A stretch of DNA of 64,000 nt from Curtobacterium sp. Leaf261 (GTDB lineage: Bacteria > Actinomycetota > Actinomycetes > Actinomycetales > Microbacteriaceae): the NCBI RefSeq assembly GCF_001422205.1, contig NZ_LMMJ01000001.1, positions 551,591 to 615,590 of the forward strand. Reading direction: 5' to 3'. The notes below the pieces were generated by a model. That model was not told where the DNA came from. It saw nothing but the letters and a program-made list of their open reading frames with translations, and ran no database searches. The first letter of the stretch is position 1. Each line of letters begins with the position of its first letter. This document shows positions 50,501 through 58,759 of the stretch, piece by piece. A program made the position numbers and the translations under genes.

Positions 50501-50593
50501 CGCCTCGGAGCCCGCGGCAGAGCCCTCACCGGAGCCCGCGTCCGAACCGAGTCGCGAACCCGCACCCGCACCCGCACCCGCCGGCACGGTCAC
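47465..50593 (-). CDS. comEC: ComEC/Rec2 family DNA-uptake channel protein
   Basis: The 1042-residue protein has an N-terminal Gly/Ser/Ala-rich tail, early TM segments, a Gly/Arg/Leu low-complexity stretch (about residues 120-185), a DUF4131-like OB region, the competence membrane domain (LLRGLAIGDRSGIDEVTTTAMETTSLTHLTAVSGSNCAVLVAL) and a C-terminal metallo-beta-lactamase-like domain (LVASHFDRDHIGAVGAVARM; VVKVAHHGSADQDPDLY; SVGADNTYGHP). It is the inner-membrane ssDNA channel. The last 50 or so residues are a degenerate 13-residue repeat running 88 bp into holA. The start is GTG at 50593, overlapping the comEA stop. Confidence 0.93.
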   Translation of the reverse strand: MTVPAGAGAGAGSRLGSDAGSGEGSAAGSEAGVGAAPGGVAGSERPWGVAQELRRAGADDLRLVVPVAVAWAGAAVLVGVPAAAWVAMVVAGAVAAALLVTMARRPGRSMPGRSMPGRGDRGADGGLGGLGGRGGRGGLGRRGGLGRRGGLGRRGGLVGRGGRGGLVGRGGRGGRGGLGGLLGLGALSAAAVALVAVAVAVGSAARAPAPLTALSGHERVTATIDVDRDVDAAARSYAAHLERIRVSDGSAVEVTGLRVPIRVVPDVHGPPLTADRRRPVSGSSSGPGSGSSSERGSGWRDGVRSDLAAGASVVVVGQLQQEPAGGTAAFVLFARGEASVIAEPSGWPAMTRAARRDFATATAGLPSPGAGLLRGLAIGDRSGIDEVTTTAMETTSLTHLTAVSGSNCAVLVALVLFGGRVLRVPRTLRTVVAAMVLLGFVGLVGADPSIVRATIMATVVLAVHLVGRPARGAPLVALAAIAMMVADPWFSRSFAFVLSVLATAGILVLVPPMSRIIAGWSVLGHRIPTALATIVSVPIAAQVACWPVTVALSPAIPTYAVPANLLAEVLAPIGTVLGLVACVIAPVWPAGAAVVAAAAWVPAAGIAWLARGFAALPLASVPWPDGVLGVLVAVLMCLGIVVVVLLRHSAVRAIAAAASAVIAVVGVAAVVVPVTVVRASLPSDWGIVACDVGQGDAVLVRNVGAVALVDTGDDEDLIVACLDLVGIDRIDLLVASHFDRDHIGAVGAVARMVDTALVGPEGRPEDARVVETLRAGGAVVRRGSVGTSGTLGALDWRVLWPESTTARGGNDASVVLAVSPSAECGGCLSSVFLGDLGATAQRRLLRAVGGEGVTGSRGAVDRGAGVGGAGDLDEAGVAGDDGGFGAVDVVKVAHHGSADQDPDLYRRVAARTGIVSVGADNTYGHPTASALEMLREVGTEVLRTDRSGTVALAGGPGGAISVWRERPDHGDDGSASVVARTLVPGGGAARTAADPGTESGAARSTAGPGTERNRWRSRRPRERRRRSIRCRGPASDRHRSSW

Positions 50594-51360
50594 ACCCGGA
50601 CCAGCGGCTCGATGTCGGCGAACCGGGTCTCACCGATCCCGGAGACCTCGAGCAGGTCGTCCGGGCTCTGGAACCGCCCGTGTTCCTCCCGCCAGGCGAG
50701 GATCCGCATGGCGAGCGCCGGACCGATCCCGGGCAGTGTCTCGAGCGTCGTCTGGTCCGCGGTGTTGAGGTCGACAGGCACTCCCGCCGCCCCACCGGCA
50801 CCCGGACCGACGGCCCCACCGCTCCCGGCACCCGAGGCAGCGCCGCCCACAGCCGCGCCCGTCGCAGGCCCGAGCACCTGCGGGAGATCGACCTCGCCCA
50901 CCCGTGGCACGTAGAGCCGCTCGCCGTCCACGAGCACCCGAGCCAGGTTCAGCCGCGCGAGGTCGGCGTCCGCCCCGGCACCGCCCGCAGCCTCGAGCGC
51001 GTCCTGCACCCGATCGCCGGCCGCCAGCGAGTAGACACCCGCGGCGCCGACCGCCCCGGCGACGTCGACGACCACCGGGACCGGCGTGGCGGGGGCGGGC
51101 GGGCCTCCAGTCCGGGTTCCGGGCGACGCGTCCGCCGACGGCCCGACGTCGGAGTCCCCATCCACCGGGACCGTCGGTGCACCCGTGACGGTCGACACGG
51201 CCGCACCACGATCCGACTGCGCACCGAACAGCACGACGCCGAGCGCGACGAGCGCGATCACCCCGGCGGCGATGAACACCGCACGCGCGCTGAGCACCGA
51301 GCGGAGCGCCGTCGGCCGCTGGTCCGTGTCGTCGAGGTCGTCGAGGTCGTCGTCCATCAC
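50590..51360 (-). CDS. comEA: ComEA family helix-hairpin-helix DNA-binding protein
   Basis: The 256-residue protein has one N-terminal TM helix (AVFIAAGVIALVALGVVLFGAQ), a low-complexity linker, an SLBB domain (PVPVVVDVAGAVGAAGVYSLAAGDRVQDALEAAGG) and two HhH motifs (DLNTADQTTLETLPGIGPALAMRILAWREEHGRF; LLEVSGIGETRFADI). It binds incoming dsDNA outside the membrane and hands it to ComEC. The linker includes RTGGPPAPA encoded by a family-C half-site (51101-51115). It overlaps comEC by 4 bp. Confidence 0.95.
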   Translation of the reverse strand: MMDDDLDDLDDTDQRPTALRSVLSARAVFIAAGVIALVALGVVLFGAQSDRGAAVSTVTGAPTVPVDGDSDVGPSADASPGTRTGGPPAPATPVPVVVDVAGAVGAAGVYSLAAGDRVQDALEAAGGAGADADLARLNLARVLVDGERLYVPRVGEVDLPQVLGPATGAAVGGAASGAGSGGAVGPGAGGAAGVPVDLNTADQTTLETLPGIGPALAMRILAWREEHGRFQSPDDLLEVSGIGETRFADIEPLVRV

Positions 51361-51448
51361 CCGACGGTAGGAGGCCCGGACACGAGCGCGGCCCCGGGGC
51401 GACCGTCCTGTGGAGGACGGCGACCCGGGGCCGGCTGGGGAGGGGCGA

Positions 51449-54016
51449 CTACCCCTTGATCGCGATGTTCACGAGCCGCGGGGCGCGCACGATGACCTTG
51501 ACGATCTCACGCTCCCCGATGAACCGCTGCACGGACTTCGATCCGCGGGCGAGCTCCTCGAGTGCGTCGGCCTCGATCGTCGGAGGGACGTCGAAGGAGT
51601 CTCGGACCTTGCCGTTCACCTGCACCACCGCCGTGACGGACTCCTGCACGAGGAGCGTCGGGTCGGCCTTCCGCCACCCGTACGTGGCGACGGACGCGTC
51701 GTAGCCGAGGCGTTCCCACATCTCCTCGCCCGTGTAGGGCGCGAACACGCTGAGGCCGAGAGCGACGGTCTCCGTCGCCTCGCGGACGGCGGGGTCAGCG
51801 GGTCCGGCACCGGTGTCGATCGCCTTGCGGGTGACGTTCACGAGGTCCATGAGCCTGGCGATGACGACGTTGAACTTGAACGACTCCATGAGCCCGGGCG
51901 CGTCGGCGAGGAACCGGTGCGTGACCTGACGGAGCGCACGGTCGCCGTCGGCCCAGACCGCATCCGGCGTCGAGGAGACATCGACGGCGAGGCGGTACGC
52001 ACGCGCCAGGAAGCGCGCCGACGCGGCGGGCGAGACGTCCTCCCAGTTGATGTCGTCCTCCGGCGGACCGGCGAAGCCCATCACCAGGCGGATCGCATCG
52101 ACACCGTGCGCGTCGAGCTCGTCACCGAGGCTCACGCCACCCTTGCTCTTGGACATCTTCGAGCCGCCCGAGAGCACCATGCCCTGGTTGAGCAGGGCGT
52201 TGAAGGGCTCGGTGAAGTCGACGTACCCGAGGTCGAAGAGCACCTTCGTCACGAAGCGCGCGTAGAGCAGGTGCAGGATCGCGTGCTCGACACCACCGAT
52301 GTACTGGTCGACCGGCGCCCACTTGCGCGCCTCGGCCGGGTCGAACGCCTGGGTGTCGTCGTTCGGGCTCAGGAAGCGCAGCGGGTACCAGGACGAGTCC
52401 ACGAAGGTGTCCATGGTGTCCGTGTCACGGAGCGCGGGGGTGCCGTCGACCGGGTTCGGGACGTTCACCCAGTCCGTCGCACCACCGAGCGGCGACGTGC
52501 CCCGCGGCTTCAGGTCGAGGCCCTCGGTCGACGGCAGCCGGACGGGGAGCTGGTCCTCGGGCACCGGGTACTCGGTGCCGTCCGCGCCGTGGATGATCGG
52601 GATGGGCGTGCCCCAGAACCGCTGACGGGAGATCAGCCAGTCGCGGAGCCGGTAGGTCTTGGCGGCACGACCGGTGCCGGCCGAGGTCAGCGCGGTGATC
52701 GCGGACGTGATCGCGTGCTGCTTGCTCATGCCGTCGAGCGACCCGGAGTTGATCATCCGACCGGTGCCGGTCAGCGCGACGCCGGTGGCCGCCGGGTCGA
52801 GTGGCGGCAGGTCGAAGTCCTCGATCGTCGCGCCCTCCGGGATGACCGGGATCGCACCCGTGACGGCCGCGTTGGTGTCCACGACGACCTTGATCGGCAG
52901 GTCGAACTGCCGCGCGAAGTCGAGGTCGCGCTGGTCGTGTGCGGGGACGGCCATGACCGCGCCGTGCCCGTAGTCCGCGAGCACGTAGTCCGCGCTCCAG
53001 ATCGGCAGGCGCTCACCCGTGAGCGGATGGATCGCAACGCGCCCGAGGGGCACACCGGTCTTCGGGCGGTCCGCGTTCTGGCGGTCGATCTCGCTCGTCT
53101 TCTGGGTGGCGGTCAGGTACGCGTCGAACGCATCGCGCACCGGGGCGTCGGCCGTGGCGACCAGCTCGGCGGCGAGGTCCGAGTCCGGCGCCACCACGAG
53201 GAACGTGACACCGTGGATGGTGTCCGGGCGCGTGGTGAAGACCGTGACGGGCTCGTCACGACCCTCGATCACGAAGTCGACGTCCGCTCCGACGGACCGG
53301 CCGATCCAGTTGCGCTGCATCGCGAGGACCTTGGACGGCCAGCGGCCCTCGAGTTGGTTGAGGTCGTCGAGCAGCCGGTCGGCGTACTTCGTGATGCCGA
53401 AGTACCACTGCGTCAGCTTCTTCTTGACGACCACGGCGCCCGAGCGGTCGGACGTGCCGTCCGGCAGGACCTGCTCGTTCGCGAGGACGGTCTGGTCCAC
53501 CGGGTCCCAGTTGACCCAGCTGTCCTTGCGGTAGGCGAGGCCCTTCTCGTACATCTTGAGGAACAGCCACTGGTTCCACTTGTAGTACTCGGGGTCCGAG
53601 GTGTGGATCTCGCGAGTCCAGTCGAACGACGGGGCGTACCGCTTGAACGACGCCTTCTGCTGCTCGATGTTCGCGTAGGTCCACTCCGCGGGGTCCACGC
53701 CGCGCTTGATGGCGGCGTTCTCCGCCGGCAGACCGAAGGAGTCCCAGCCGATCGGGTGCAGCACGTTGAAGCCCTGCTGCCGCCAGTACCGCGCGACGAA
53801 GTCCCCGAGCGCCCAGTTCTCGGCGTGCCCCATGTGCAGGTCGCCGGACGGGTAGGGGAACATCTCGAGGATGTACTTGCGCGGACGACGGTCGTCCGGA
53901 TCGATCGTGAAGAGCCCGAGCTGTTCCCAGACGCCCTGCCACTTGTCCTGGATGCGTCGGAAGTCGTAGGCGTGCGGGTCCTCGACGGGCTGCTCGGACG
54001 GCTGCTCGGTGCTCAC
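51449..54016 (-). CDS. leuS: Leucyl-tRNA synthetase
   Basis: The 855-residue class I synthetase has the HIGH-type motif [20 protein letters not shown], the CP1 editing domain ([20 protein letters not shown] and the later [13 protein letters not shown]), and KMSKS in [19 protein letters not shown], with a C-terminal anticodon region. It charges tRNA-Leu and edits norvaline or isoleucine. It lies 88 bp upstream of comEA. The opposite strand of this gene is open for most of its length; that is a shadow. Confidence 0.99.
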   Translation of the reverse strand: MSTEQPSEQPVEDPHAYDFRRIQDKWQGVWEQLGLFTIDPDDRRPRKYILEMFPYPSGDLHMGHAENWALGDFVARYWRQQGFNVLHPIGWDSFGLPAENAAIKRGVDPAEWTYANIEQQKASFKRYAPSFDWTREIHTSDPEYYKWNQWLFLKMYEKGLAYRKDSWVNWDPVDQTVLANEQVLPDGTSDRSGAVVVKKKLTQWYFGITKYADRLLDDLNQLEGRWPSKVLAMQRNWIGRSVGADVDFVIEGRDEPVTVFTTRPDTIHGVTFLVVAPDSDLAAELVATADAPVRDAFDAYLTATQKTSEIDRQNADRPKTGVPLGRVAIHPLTGERLPIWSADYVLADYGHGAVMAVPAHDQRDLDFARQFDLPIKVVVDTNAAVTGAIPVIPEGATIEDFDLPPLDPAATGVALTGTGRMINSGSLDGMSKQHAITSAITALTSAGTGRAAKTYRLRDWLISRQRFWGTPIPIIHGADGTEYPVPEDQLPVRLPSTEGLDLKPRGTSPLGGATDWVNVPNPVDGTPALRDTDTMDTFVDSSWYPLRFLSPNDDTQAFDPAEARKWAPVDQYIGGVEHAILHLLYARFVTKVLFDLGYVDFTEPFNALLNQGMVLSGGSKMSKSKGGVSLGDELDAHGVDAIRLVMGFAGPPEDDINWEDVSPAASARFLARAYRLAVDVSSTPDAVWADGDRALRQVTHRFLADAPGLMESFKFNVVIARLMDLVNVTRKAIDTGAGPADPAVREATETVALGLSVFAPYTGEEMWERLGYDASVATYGWRKADPTLLVQESVTAVVQVNGKVRDSFDVPPTIEADALEELARGSKSVQRFIGEREIVKVIVRAPRLVNIAIKG

Positions 54017-54153
54017 GGAACTCTCAATCGATCTGGAGGGCGGACCGGCTGACTGGCACCAGGCCCGGTCACCAAGGATATAAGGACGCGGCCGCGGGTC
54101 GGTTCCGTGCGTCGCGCACGCCCCCGTCCCGCACCACGTGTTCAGAACGCGTG

Positions 54154-54227
54154 GTGTTCAGAACACGGGCGTCCGGCGGGAACACGCGGACAGGGGTGTT
54201 CCGGGTGGACGGCCGTGTTCAGAACAC
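54154..54227. repeat. Family A palindromic element, copy A5 (74 bp)
   Basis: Exact GTGTTCAGAACAC at 54154-54166 and 54215-54227, with internal GGGAACACGCG and GGTGTTCCGGG. This is the most symmetrical copy. A partial extra end (GTGTTCAGAACGC) sits immediately to its left. Confidence 0.93.
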
Positions 54228-54232
54228 GTCGC

Positions 54233-54277
54233 GACGCGCCGGACGCGCCGGACGCGCCGGACGCGCCGGACGCGCGG
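54233..54277. repeat. 9-bp tandem repeat (GACGCGCCG), five units
   Basis: Five consecutive GACGCGCCG units lie between A5 and palindrome C5. Confidence 0.95.
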
Positions 54278-54283
54278 CAACGA

Positions 54284-54327
54284 CGGACGGGAGGCACGGT
54301 GCCAGCTGGCACCGTGCCTCCCGTCCG
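54284..54327. terminator. Family C palindrome C5 (44 bp, perfect)
   Basis: Two perfect 22-nt arms meet at CAG|CTG (54305/54306) with outer CGGACGGGAGGCACGG. It lies 20 bp downstream of the osmoprotectant SBP stop and so probably ends that operon. Confidence 0.8.
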
Positions 54328-54347
54328 GACGGAACGCCGTCAGGCGA

Positions 54348-55268
54348 CTACAGGAGTCCCTTGTCGGTGAGGAACTTCTTGGCGATGGTGGATGCCTTGT
54401 CCTTGTCGACGGTGCTCTCCGTGTTGAGCTGGATGAGCGCGTCGGTCGTCAGGACCTTGTCGACCTTGTTGATGTCGGCGGCGGCCTTCGAGTCGACCTT
54501 CTTCGACACGATGGGCGTGACGTTCTGCGGCAGGATCAGGTTCTCCGGGTCCTTCAGCGTGACGAACCCGTTGGCCTTGATGCTCGGGTCGGCGCTGTAG
54601 ATGTCGGCGAGCTGGATCGTGCCGTCCTTGAGCGCCTTGACCGTCAGCGGTCCGCCGGAGTCCTGGATCGTCGTGGACTCCACCGTGGCGCCATAGACCG
54701 ACTTCAGGCCCTCGGGCCCGTACGGACGCTTGGCGAACTCCGCGTTGCCGCCGACGGTCAGGGTCTTCGAGACGTTCTTCAGGTCGGCGAGGCTCGTCAC
54801 GTCGTTGTCCTCGGAGAACTGCTTCGTGACGGTGTAGCTGTCCTGGTCGGTGGCGGATGCCGCCGGCAGCGCCCGGATGCCGCTCGGGAGCGCCGTCTTC
54901 AGGCCGGATGCGATCTCGGAGGCCGTCTTCGCCGTCGAGTTCTTGTCGTAGTACTGCAGCAGGTTGCCGCTGTACTCGGGCAGGACGTCGACCTTGCCCT
55001 TCTTCATCTGCGGGAGGTACACGTCACGCTGCCCGATGTTGTAGTTCCGGTCGACCGTGAAGCCGTCCTTCTCGAGCACCTGCGCGTAGAGCTCGGCGAT
55101 GATCTCGTTCGAGTAGTACTGCTGCGACCCGATGACGATGGTCTTCGAGTCGGACGAGCCGCCGCCACTCGACGTCGGGTCGGACGAGGAGCAGCCGGTC
55201 AGGGCGGCTGCGACGCCGACGGCGAGCGCTGCGGCGATCCCGACCTTGAGCTTGGTTGCTGTGATCAC
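54348..55268 (-). CDS. Osmoprotectant (glycine betaine/choline) ABC transporter substrate-binding lipoprotein
   Basis: The 306-residue lipoprotein has signal VGVAAALTGCSSSD and an OpuAC/ProX-like fold (IVIGSQQYYSNEIIAELYAQVLEKDGFTVDRN, DVLPEYSGNLLQYY, YSADPSIKANGFVTLKDPENLILPQNVTPIV). The pocket residues YYSNE and PEYSG are typical of quaternary-amine binding proteins. The GTG start at 55268 has GGAAGGAA upstream and overlaps the permease stop. It is the last gene of the four-gene operon. Confidence 0.93.
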   Translation of the reverse strand: MITATKLKVGIAAALAVGVAAALTGCSSSDPTSSGGGSSDSKTIVIGSQQYYSNEIIAELYAQVLEKDGFTVDRNYNIGQRDVYLPQMKKGKVDVLPEYSGNLLQYYDKNSTAKTASEIASGLKTALPSGIRALPAASATDQDSYTVTKQFSEDNDVTSLADLKNVSKTLTVGGNAEFAKRPYGPEGLKSVYGATVESTTIQDSGGPLTVKALKDGTIQLADIYSADPSIKANGFVTLKDPENLILPQNVTPIVSKKVDSKAAADINKVDKVLTTDALIQLNTESTVDKDKASTIAKKFLTDKGLL

Positions 55269-55993
55269 GAGGGGTTTCCTTCCGGGAGGGGGGTGCGGAC
55301 GCGTTCTGCTGCGTCCTGGCGTCGCCGACTGGTGCGGCCGGAGACACCGGCTGGGACCACCGAACGCTCGAGGACCGCGAAGACGATCTCGAACACGATG
55401 GCGAGGATGATGACGATGAGCGAGGAACCGAGCATCTGGCCGTAGTCCTGCAGGTTGATGCCTGCGAAGAGGTAGCCGCCGAGTCCGCCGGCACCGACGT
55501 AGGCGGCGAGCGTCGCGGTGGCGACGACCTGGAGCACGGCCGCACGGATGCCGCCGATGAGGAGCGGGAGCCCGAGCGGGACCTCGACCTTCCAGAGGAT
55601 CTGCCACTCGGTCATGCCCATCGCCCGGGCGGCGTCCACCGCGCCGCGGTCGACCGACTCGACGCCCGCGTAGGCGCCGGCGAGCACCGACGGGATCGCG
55701 AGGATCACGAGGGCGACGAGGGGCGCGGTCAGGCCGATGCCGAACACGAGGCCGACGAGGGTCAGCACACCGAGCGTCGGCAGGGCACGCACACCGCCGG
55801 ACAGCGAGATGGTGAAGGACCGGACCCGACCGGTGTGTCCGATGGCGAACCCGATCGGGATGGCCACGACGGTCGCGATCGCGACCGCGAGCAGCGTGAT
55901 CCACACGTGCTCCCACAGGCGTGTCGGGATGCCGTTCGAGCCCGGGTAGTTCGCGGGGTCGAACAGCCACGCGAAGGCTTCCTGGATGATCAC
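55265..55993 (-). CDS. Osmoprotectant ABC transporter permease 2
   Basis: The 242-residue inner-membrane protein (start VIIQEAFAWLFDPANYPGSNGI) has five to six TM segments and the permease loop AMGMTEWQILWKVEVPLGLPLLIGGIRAA that contacts the ATPase. It is an OpuCB/OpuCD-type subunit for glycine betaine or choline uptake. The start is GTG at 55993, overlapping the upstream permease stop by GTGA. Confidence 0.93.
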   Translation of the reverse strand: MIIQEAFAWLFDPANYPGSNGIPTRLWEHVWITLLAVAIATVVAIPIGFAIGHTGRVRSFTISLSGGVRALPTLGVLTLVGLVFGIGLTAPLVALVILAIPSVLAGAYAGVESVDRGAVDAARAMGMTEWQILWKVEVPLGLPLLIGGIRAAVLQVVATATLAAYVGAGGLGGYLFAGINLQDYGQMLGSSLIVIILAIVFEIVFAVLERSVVPAGVSGRTSRRRQDAAERVRTPLPEGNPS

Positions 55994-56724
55994 GAGGTCG
56001 CCTCCGTGGTCTGGAGCGCCCGACGCGCCCGACGTTCCGCCCCGGCCGAGGGCGACACCGACCACGGCAGCACGACCCGGCCGAGGAGGACGAGCAGGCC
56101 GTCGAGCACGAACACGATCACGAGCACCGCGACGATGCCGGAGATGATCTCCGCCGGGATGTCACGGGCGATGCCGTCGGTGAAGAGCGACCCGAGGTTC
56201 TCGACCCCGAGCACTGCGCCCACCGTGGTCAGCGAGATCGTCGAGACGGCGACGACGCGGAGACCGGCGAGGAGCACGGGGCCGGACAGCGGCAGCTCGA
56301 CGCGGAAGAACCGCTGCACCGGCGAGTAGCCCATGGCCACCGCCGCCGCGACCGTGCCCCTGTCGACCGAGCTCAGCGCGTCGGCCGTCGACCGGACCAT
56401 GAGCGCCATGCCGTACAGCGTCATGCCCACGACGATGTTCACCGGGCTCTGCAGGTCGGTGCCGATCACGCCGGGGATGACGATGAGCAGCGGCAGCGAC
56501 GGGATGGCGTAGAGCAGGCTCGCGACCGCCACGAGGGCGCCACCCGTGCCGTGGGAGACGTTCTTCGCGGTGGTGTTCTCCGACGTCGAGCCGCGGAGCC
56601 GTGCCACGAGCCACCCGACCGGGATCGACAGCACGAACGCCAGGACGATCGCGGGGAGGGCGATCGCCAGGTGTGCCAGCAGCGCGGACCAGATCGTGTC
56701 GAAGTTCGACAGCACCCAGCTCAC
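55990..56724 (-). CDS. Osmoprotectant ABC transporter permease 1
   Basis: The 244-residue permease has an N-terminal TM (LLAHLAIALPAIVLAFVLSIPVGWLVAR) and the coupling loop AMGYSPVQRFFRVELPLSGPVLLAGLRV. It pairs with permease 2 in an OpuC-like heterodimer. Its ATG overlaps the ATPase stop. The C-terminus is a short Arg/Ala tail. Confidence 0.93.
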   Translation of the reverse strand: MSWVLSNFDTIWSALLAHLAIALPAIVLAFVLSIPVGWLVARLRGSTSENTTAKNVSHGTGGALVAVASLLYAIPSLPLLIVIPGVIGTDLQSPVNIVVGMTLYGMALMVRSTADALSSVDRGTVAAAVAMGYSPVQRFFRVELPLSGPVLLAGLRVVAVSTISLTTVGAVLGVENLGSLFTDGIARDIPAEIISGIVAVLVIVFVLDGLLVLLGRVVLPWSVSPSAGAERRARRALQTTEATS

Positions 56725-57623
56725 GACGGTCCCCCACCCTGCGCCGGAGCACCCGCGGCGCCTGGCGCCGCAGCCTCGTCGGTGGATCGCGTCGGGAACC
56801 CGGTGGGCACGGGCCCGGTCAGCACGCCCGCGGCACGCCCGTCGCCGTCGATGACGATCGGGCCCGTCGGCGTCTGCTCGATGCGCAGCGCGCGGCGCCC
56901 GCGGCCGGCCCCGATGAAGTTCGCGACGAAGTCGTTCGCGGGCTCGGCGAGGATCTCGGAGGGCGTGCCCTGCTGGGCGATCGCGCCGCCCTTCTGCAGG
57001 ATGACGACCTGGTCACCGAGACGGAAGGCCTCGTCGATGTCGTGGGTGACGAACACGACCGTCTTGCCGAGTTCGCGCTGCAGCCGGATCAGCTCGTCCT
57101 GCAGGTCCGCGCGGACGAGCGGGTCCACCGCGCCGAACGGCTCGTCCATGAGGAGGATGTTCGGGTCGACGGCGAGCCCACGAGCCACGCCGACGCGCTG
57201 CTGCTGGCCACCGGAGAGCTGCGACGGGTACCGGTCGGCGAAGGCGCGGTCGAGGCCGACGGTGTCCATCAGCTCGAGCGCGCGGTCCCTGGCGTCCTTC
57301 TTCGAGACACCGGTGAGCAGCGGAACGGTCGCGATGTTGTCGACGACCTTGCGGTGCGGGAGCAGGCCGGAGTTCTGCATCACGTAGCCGATGCTCCGGC
57401 GGAGACCGACCGGACTGACCTTCGCAACGTCCTCGCCGTCGATCGAGACGGTCCCGGAGGTCGGGTCGACCATGCGGTTGATCATCCGGAGCAGCGTGGT
57501 CTTGCCACAGCCGCTGGAACCGACGAAGACGGTGGTCGAGCGGGACGGGATCACCAGATCGAACTGCTCGACCGCGGTGGTGCCGTCCGGGTACTGCTTG
57601 CGAACGGAACTGAACTCGATCAT
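56721..57623 (-). CDS. Osmoprotectant ABC transporter ATP-binding protein
   Basis: The 300-residue ATPase has Walker A GSSGCGKTT, YVMQNSGLLPHRKVVDNIA, signature LSGGQQQRVGVARGLA and Walker B ILLMDEPFGAVDPL with H-loop VTHDIDEAFRLGDQVVI. It resembles OpuCA/ProV but has only a short C-terminal extension (RIEQTPTGPIVIDGDGRAAGVL) instead of a full CBS pair. The ATG at 57623 overlaps the stop of a 22-codon upstream frame. Confidence 0.95.
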   Translation of the reverse strand: MIEFSSVRKQYPDGTTAVEQFDLVIPSRSTTVFVGSSGCGKTTLLRMINRMVDPTSGTVSIDGEDVAKVSPVGLRRSIGYVMQNSGLLPHRKVVDNIATVPLLTGVSKKDARDRALELMDTVGLDRAFADRYPSQLSGGQQQRVGVARGLAVDPNILLMDEPFGAVDPLVRADLQDELIRLQRELGKTVVFVTHDIDEAFRLGDQVVILQKGGAIAQQGTPSEILAEPANDFVANFIGAGRGRRALRIEQTPTGPIVIDGDGRAAGVLTGPVPTGFPTRSTDEAAAPGAAGAPAQGGGPS

Positions 57624-57688
57624 CGGATCGGCGCCGTCCGTCGGGACGCGGATGGCGTCGGGTCGGAGGTCGCTGGGGAGGTGGTCAT
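57620..57688 (-). CDS. Short upstream ORF coupled to the osmoprotectant ATPase gene
   Basis: A 22-residue frame (MTTSPATSDPTPSASRRTAP...) ends in TGA that overlaps the ATPase ATG (ATGA). The peptide is low-complexity and unknown; coupling suggests it may set translation of the operon. No strong ribosome binding site is seen, so it may not be translated. Confidence 0.35.
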   Translation of the reverse strand: MTTSPATSDPTPSASRRTAPIR

Positions 57689-57837
57689 GAGGGGCTCATT
57701 CCTCGTGCAGAGCACGGATCGACACAGGCCATGTGCGCCAGGGGTGCCCGGCTCCGGATGAGCGTACCCGCCAGGTCCGACACTCGTTCGACCGGTGACG
57801 ATCCGTGACACGACCGTGACGAGACTCCCCCGCCGGA

Positions 57838-58485
57838 TCAGACCTCGGCGAGCACCGTTCGCATGTAGGTCCTGGTCATCGTGCGGTACTCCGTGATCAG
57901 GGCCTCGTCCGTCGCCCCGCGGCGACGGTGCGCCCGGGCGAGCACGGCATGTCCCGCCTCGGCGAGGACCTCCCATGCGGTCGCGAGCCGCGCCGAGTCC
58001 GGGAACCCGAACCGCTCGCGGAAGATCGTCGCCACGCTGCCGCCGAGCAGAGCCATCCGGTCGGAGTCCGGCGCGTCCGTGCCGTCGTCGACGTCGCCGA
58101 AGCGGATCGCCCGGAAGCCGGGCTCCGTGCGGTACATCTCGATGGTCATGTCGACGAGGGCATCGGCACCCTGCTCCCACGTCGTCGCGCCACTGGCCTC
58201 GATCGACTCGACGAACCGGGCACCGAGACGCTGCGTGCAGCGTGCCGCGAGCGCCTCGACGACGGCGATGCGGTCCGGGAAGTAGCGGTAGACGGTGCCG
58301 ATGGAGGCGCCCGCGCGCTCGGCGACCATGGCGGTCGTCAGCCGTTCGAAGCCGATCTCGTCGATGACGGCAGCGGCCGCGTCGAGCAGCCCGGCGAGCC
58401 GAGCGGAGCTCCGGGCCTGCACCGGCTCGTTCCGGAGCAGCGACGATCCACCCGGAAGTGCGTTCGAGGTGTCGGTGACCAGCAC
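57838..58485 (-). CDS. TetR-family transcriptional regulator
   Basis: The 215-residue regulator has a TetR HTH (ARLAGLLDAAAAVIDEIGFERLTTAMVAERAGASIGTVYRYFPDRIAVVEAL, residues about 28-80) and an all-helical C-terminal ligand domain. The start is GTG at 58485 (VLVTDTSNALPGG), with AGAAGGAG 5 nt upstream. Two tandem dyads lie just upstream of this start. It is divergent from the App1-type gene across 274 bp. Neither ligand nor target is known; autoregulation is likely. Confidence 0.92.
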   Translation of the reverse strand: MLVTDTSNALPGGSSLLRNEPVQARSSARLAGLLDAAAAVIDEIGFERLTTAMVAERAGASIGTVYRYFPDRIAVVEALAARCTQRLGARFVESIEASGATTWEQGADALVDMTIEMYRTEPGFRAIRFGDVDDGTDAPDSDRMALLGGSVATIFRERFGFPDSARLATAWEVLAEAGHAVLARAHRRRGATDEALITEYRTMTRTYMRTVLAEV

Positions 58486-58495
58486 GTGTTCTCCT

Positions 58496-58529
58496 TCTCG
58501 CGCGTGAGACGCGCTTCTCGCGCATGAGA
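58496..58529. promoter_or_regulatory. Two tandem TCTC-N6-GAGA dyads upstream of the TetR gene
   Basis: TCTCGCGCGTGAGA (58496-58509) and TCTCGCGCATGAGA (58516-58529) are spaced 20 bp centre to centre, about two helical turns. They overlap the TetR leader and ribosome binding region, an expected place for autoregulatory operators. Confidence 0.6.
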
Positions 58530-58759
58530 CGCGGAATTCGCAGAGCGGAGCCCGGAGTGGAGGGCGGTGCGGCGATCGGACAGACGCTCCATGACGAGGC
58601 ACGACCGACACCCACCACCATCCGACGGTGTGGGGGCCCCGTCGGCATTCGGTGTGTACGGCCTCACTCTCGCAGACGGCACCTGGAATATCGCTGCGAC
58701 TCGCGCCGTGTCCCCGATGCCCTCCCCATCCGGAGGCCCCGCCATGGGATGATGGGGCG

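Larger units (their letters stand above)
54017..54347. other. 331-bp intergenic region with three repeat types
   Basis: Between leuS and the osmoprotectant SBP gene lie the leuS upstream region (TTATAT-like sequence near 54077-54083 on the minus strand), an extra GTGTTCAGAAC half-block at about 54138, element A5, a 9-bp tandem repeat, and palindrome C5. No protein-coding frame is credible. Confidence 0.8.
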
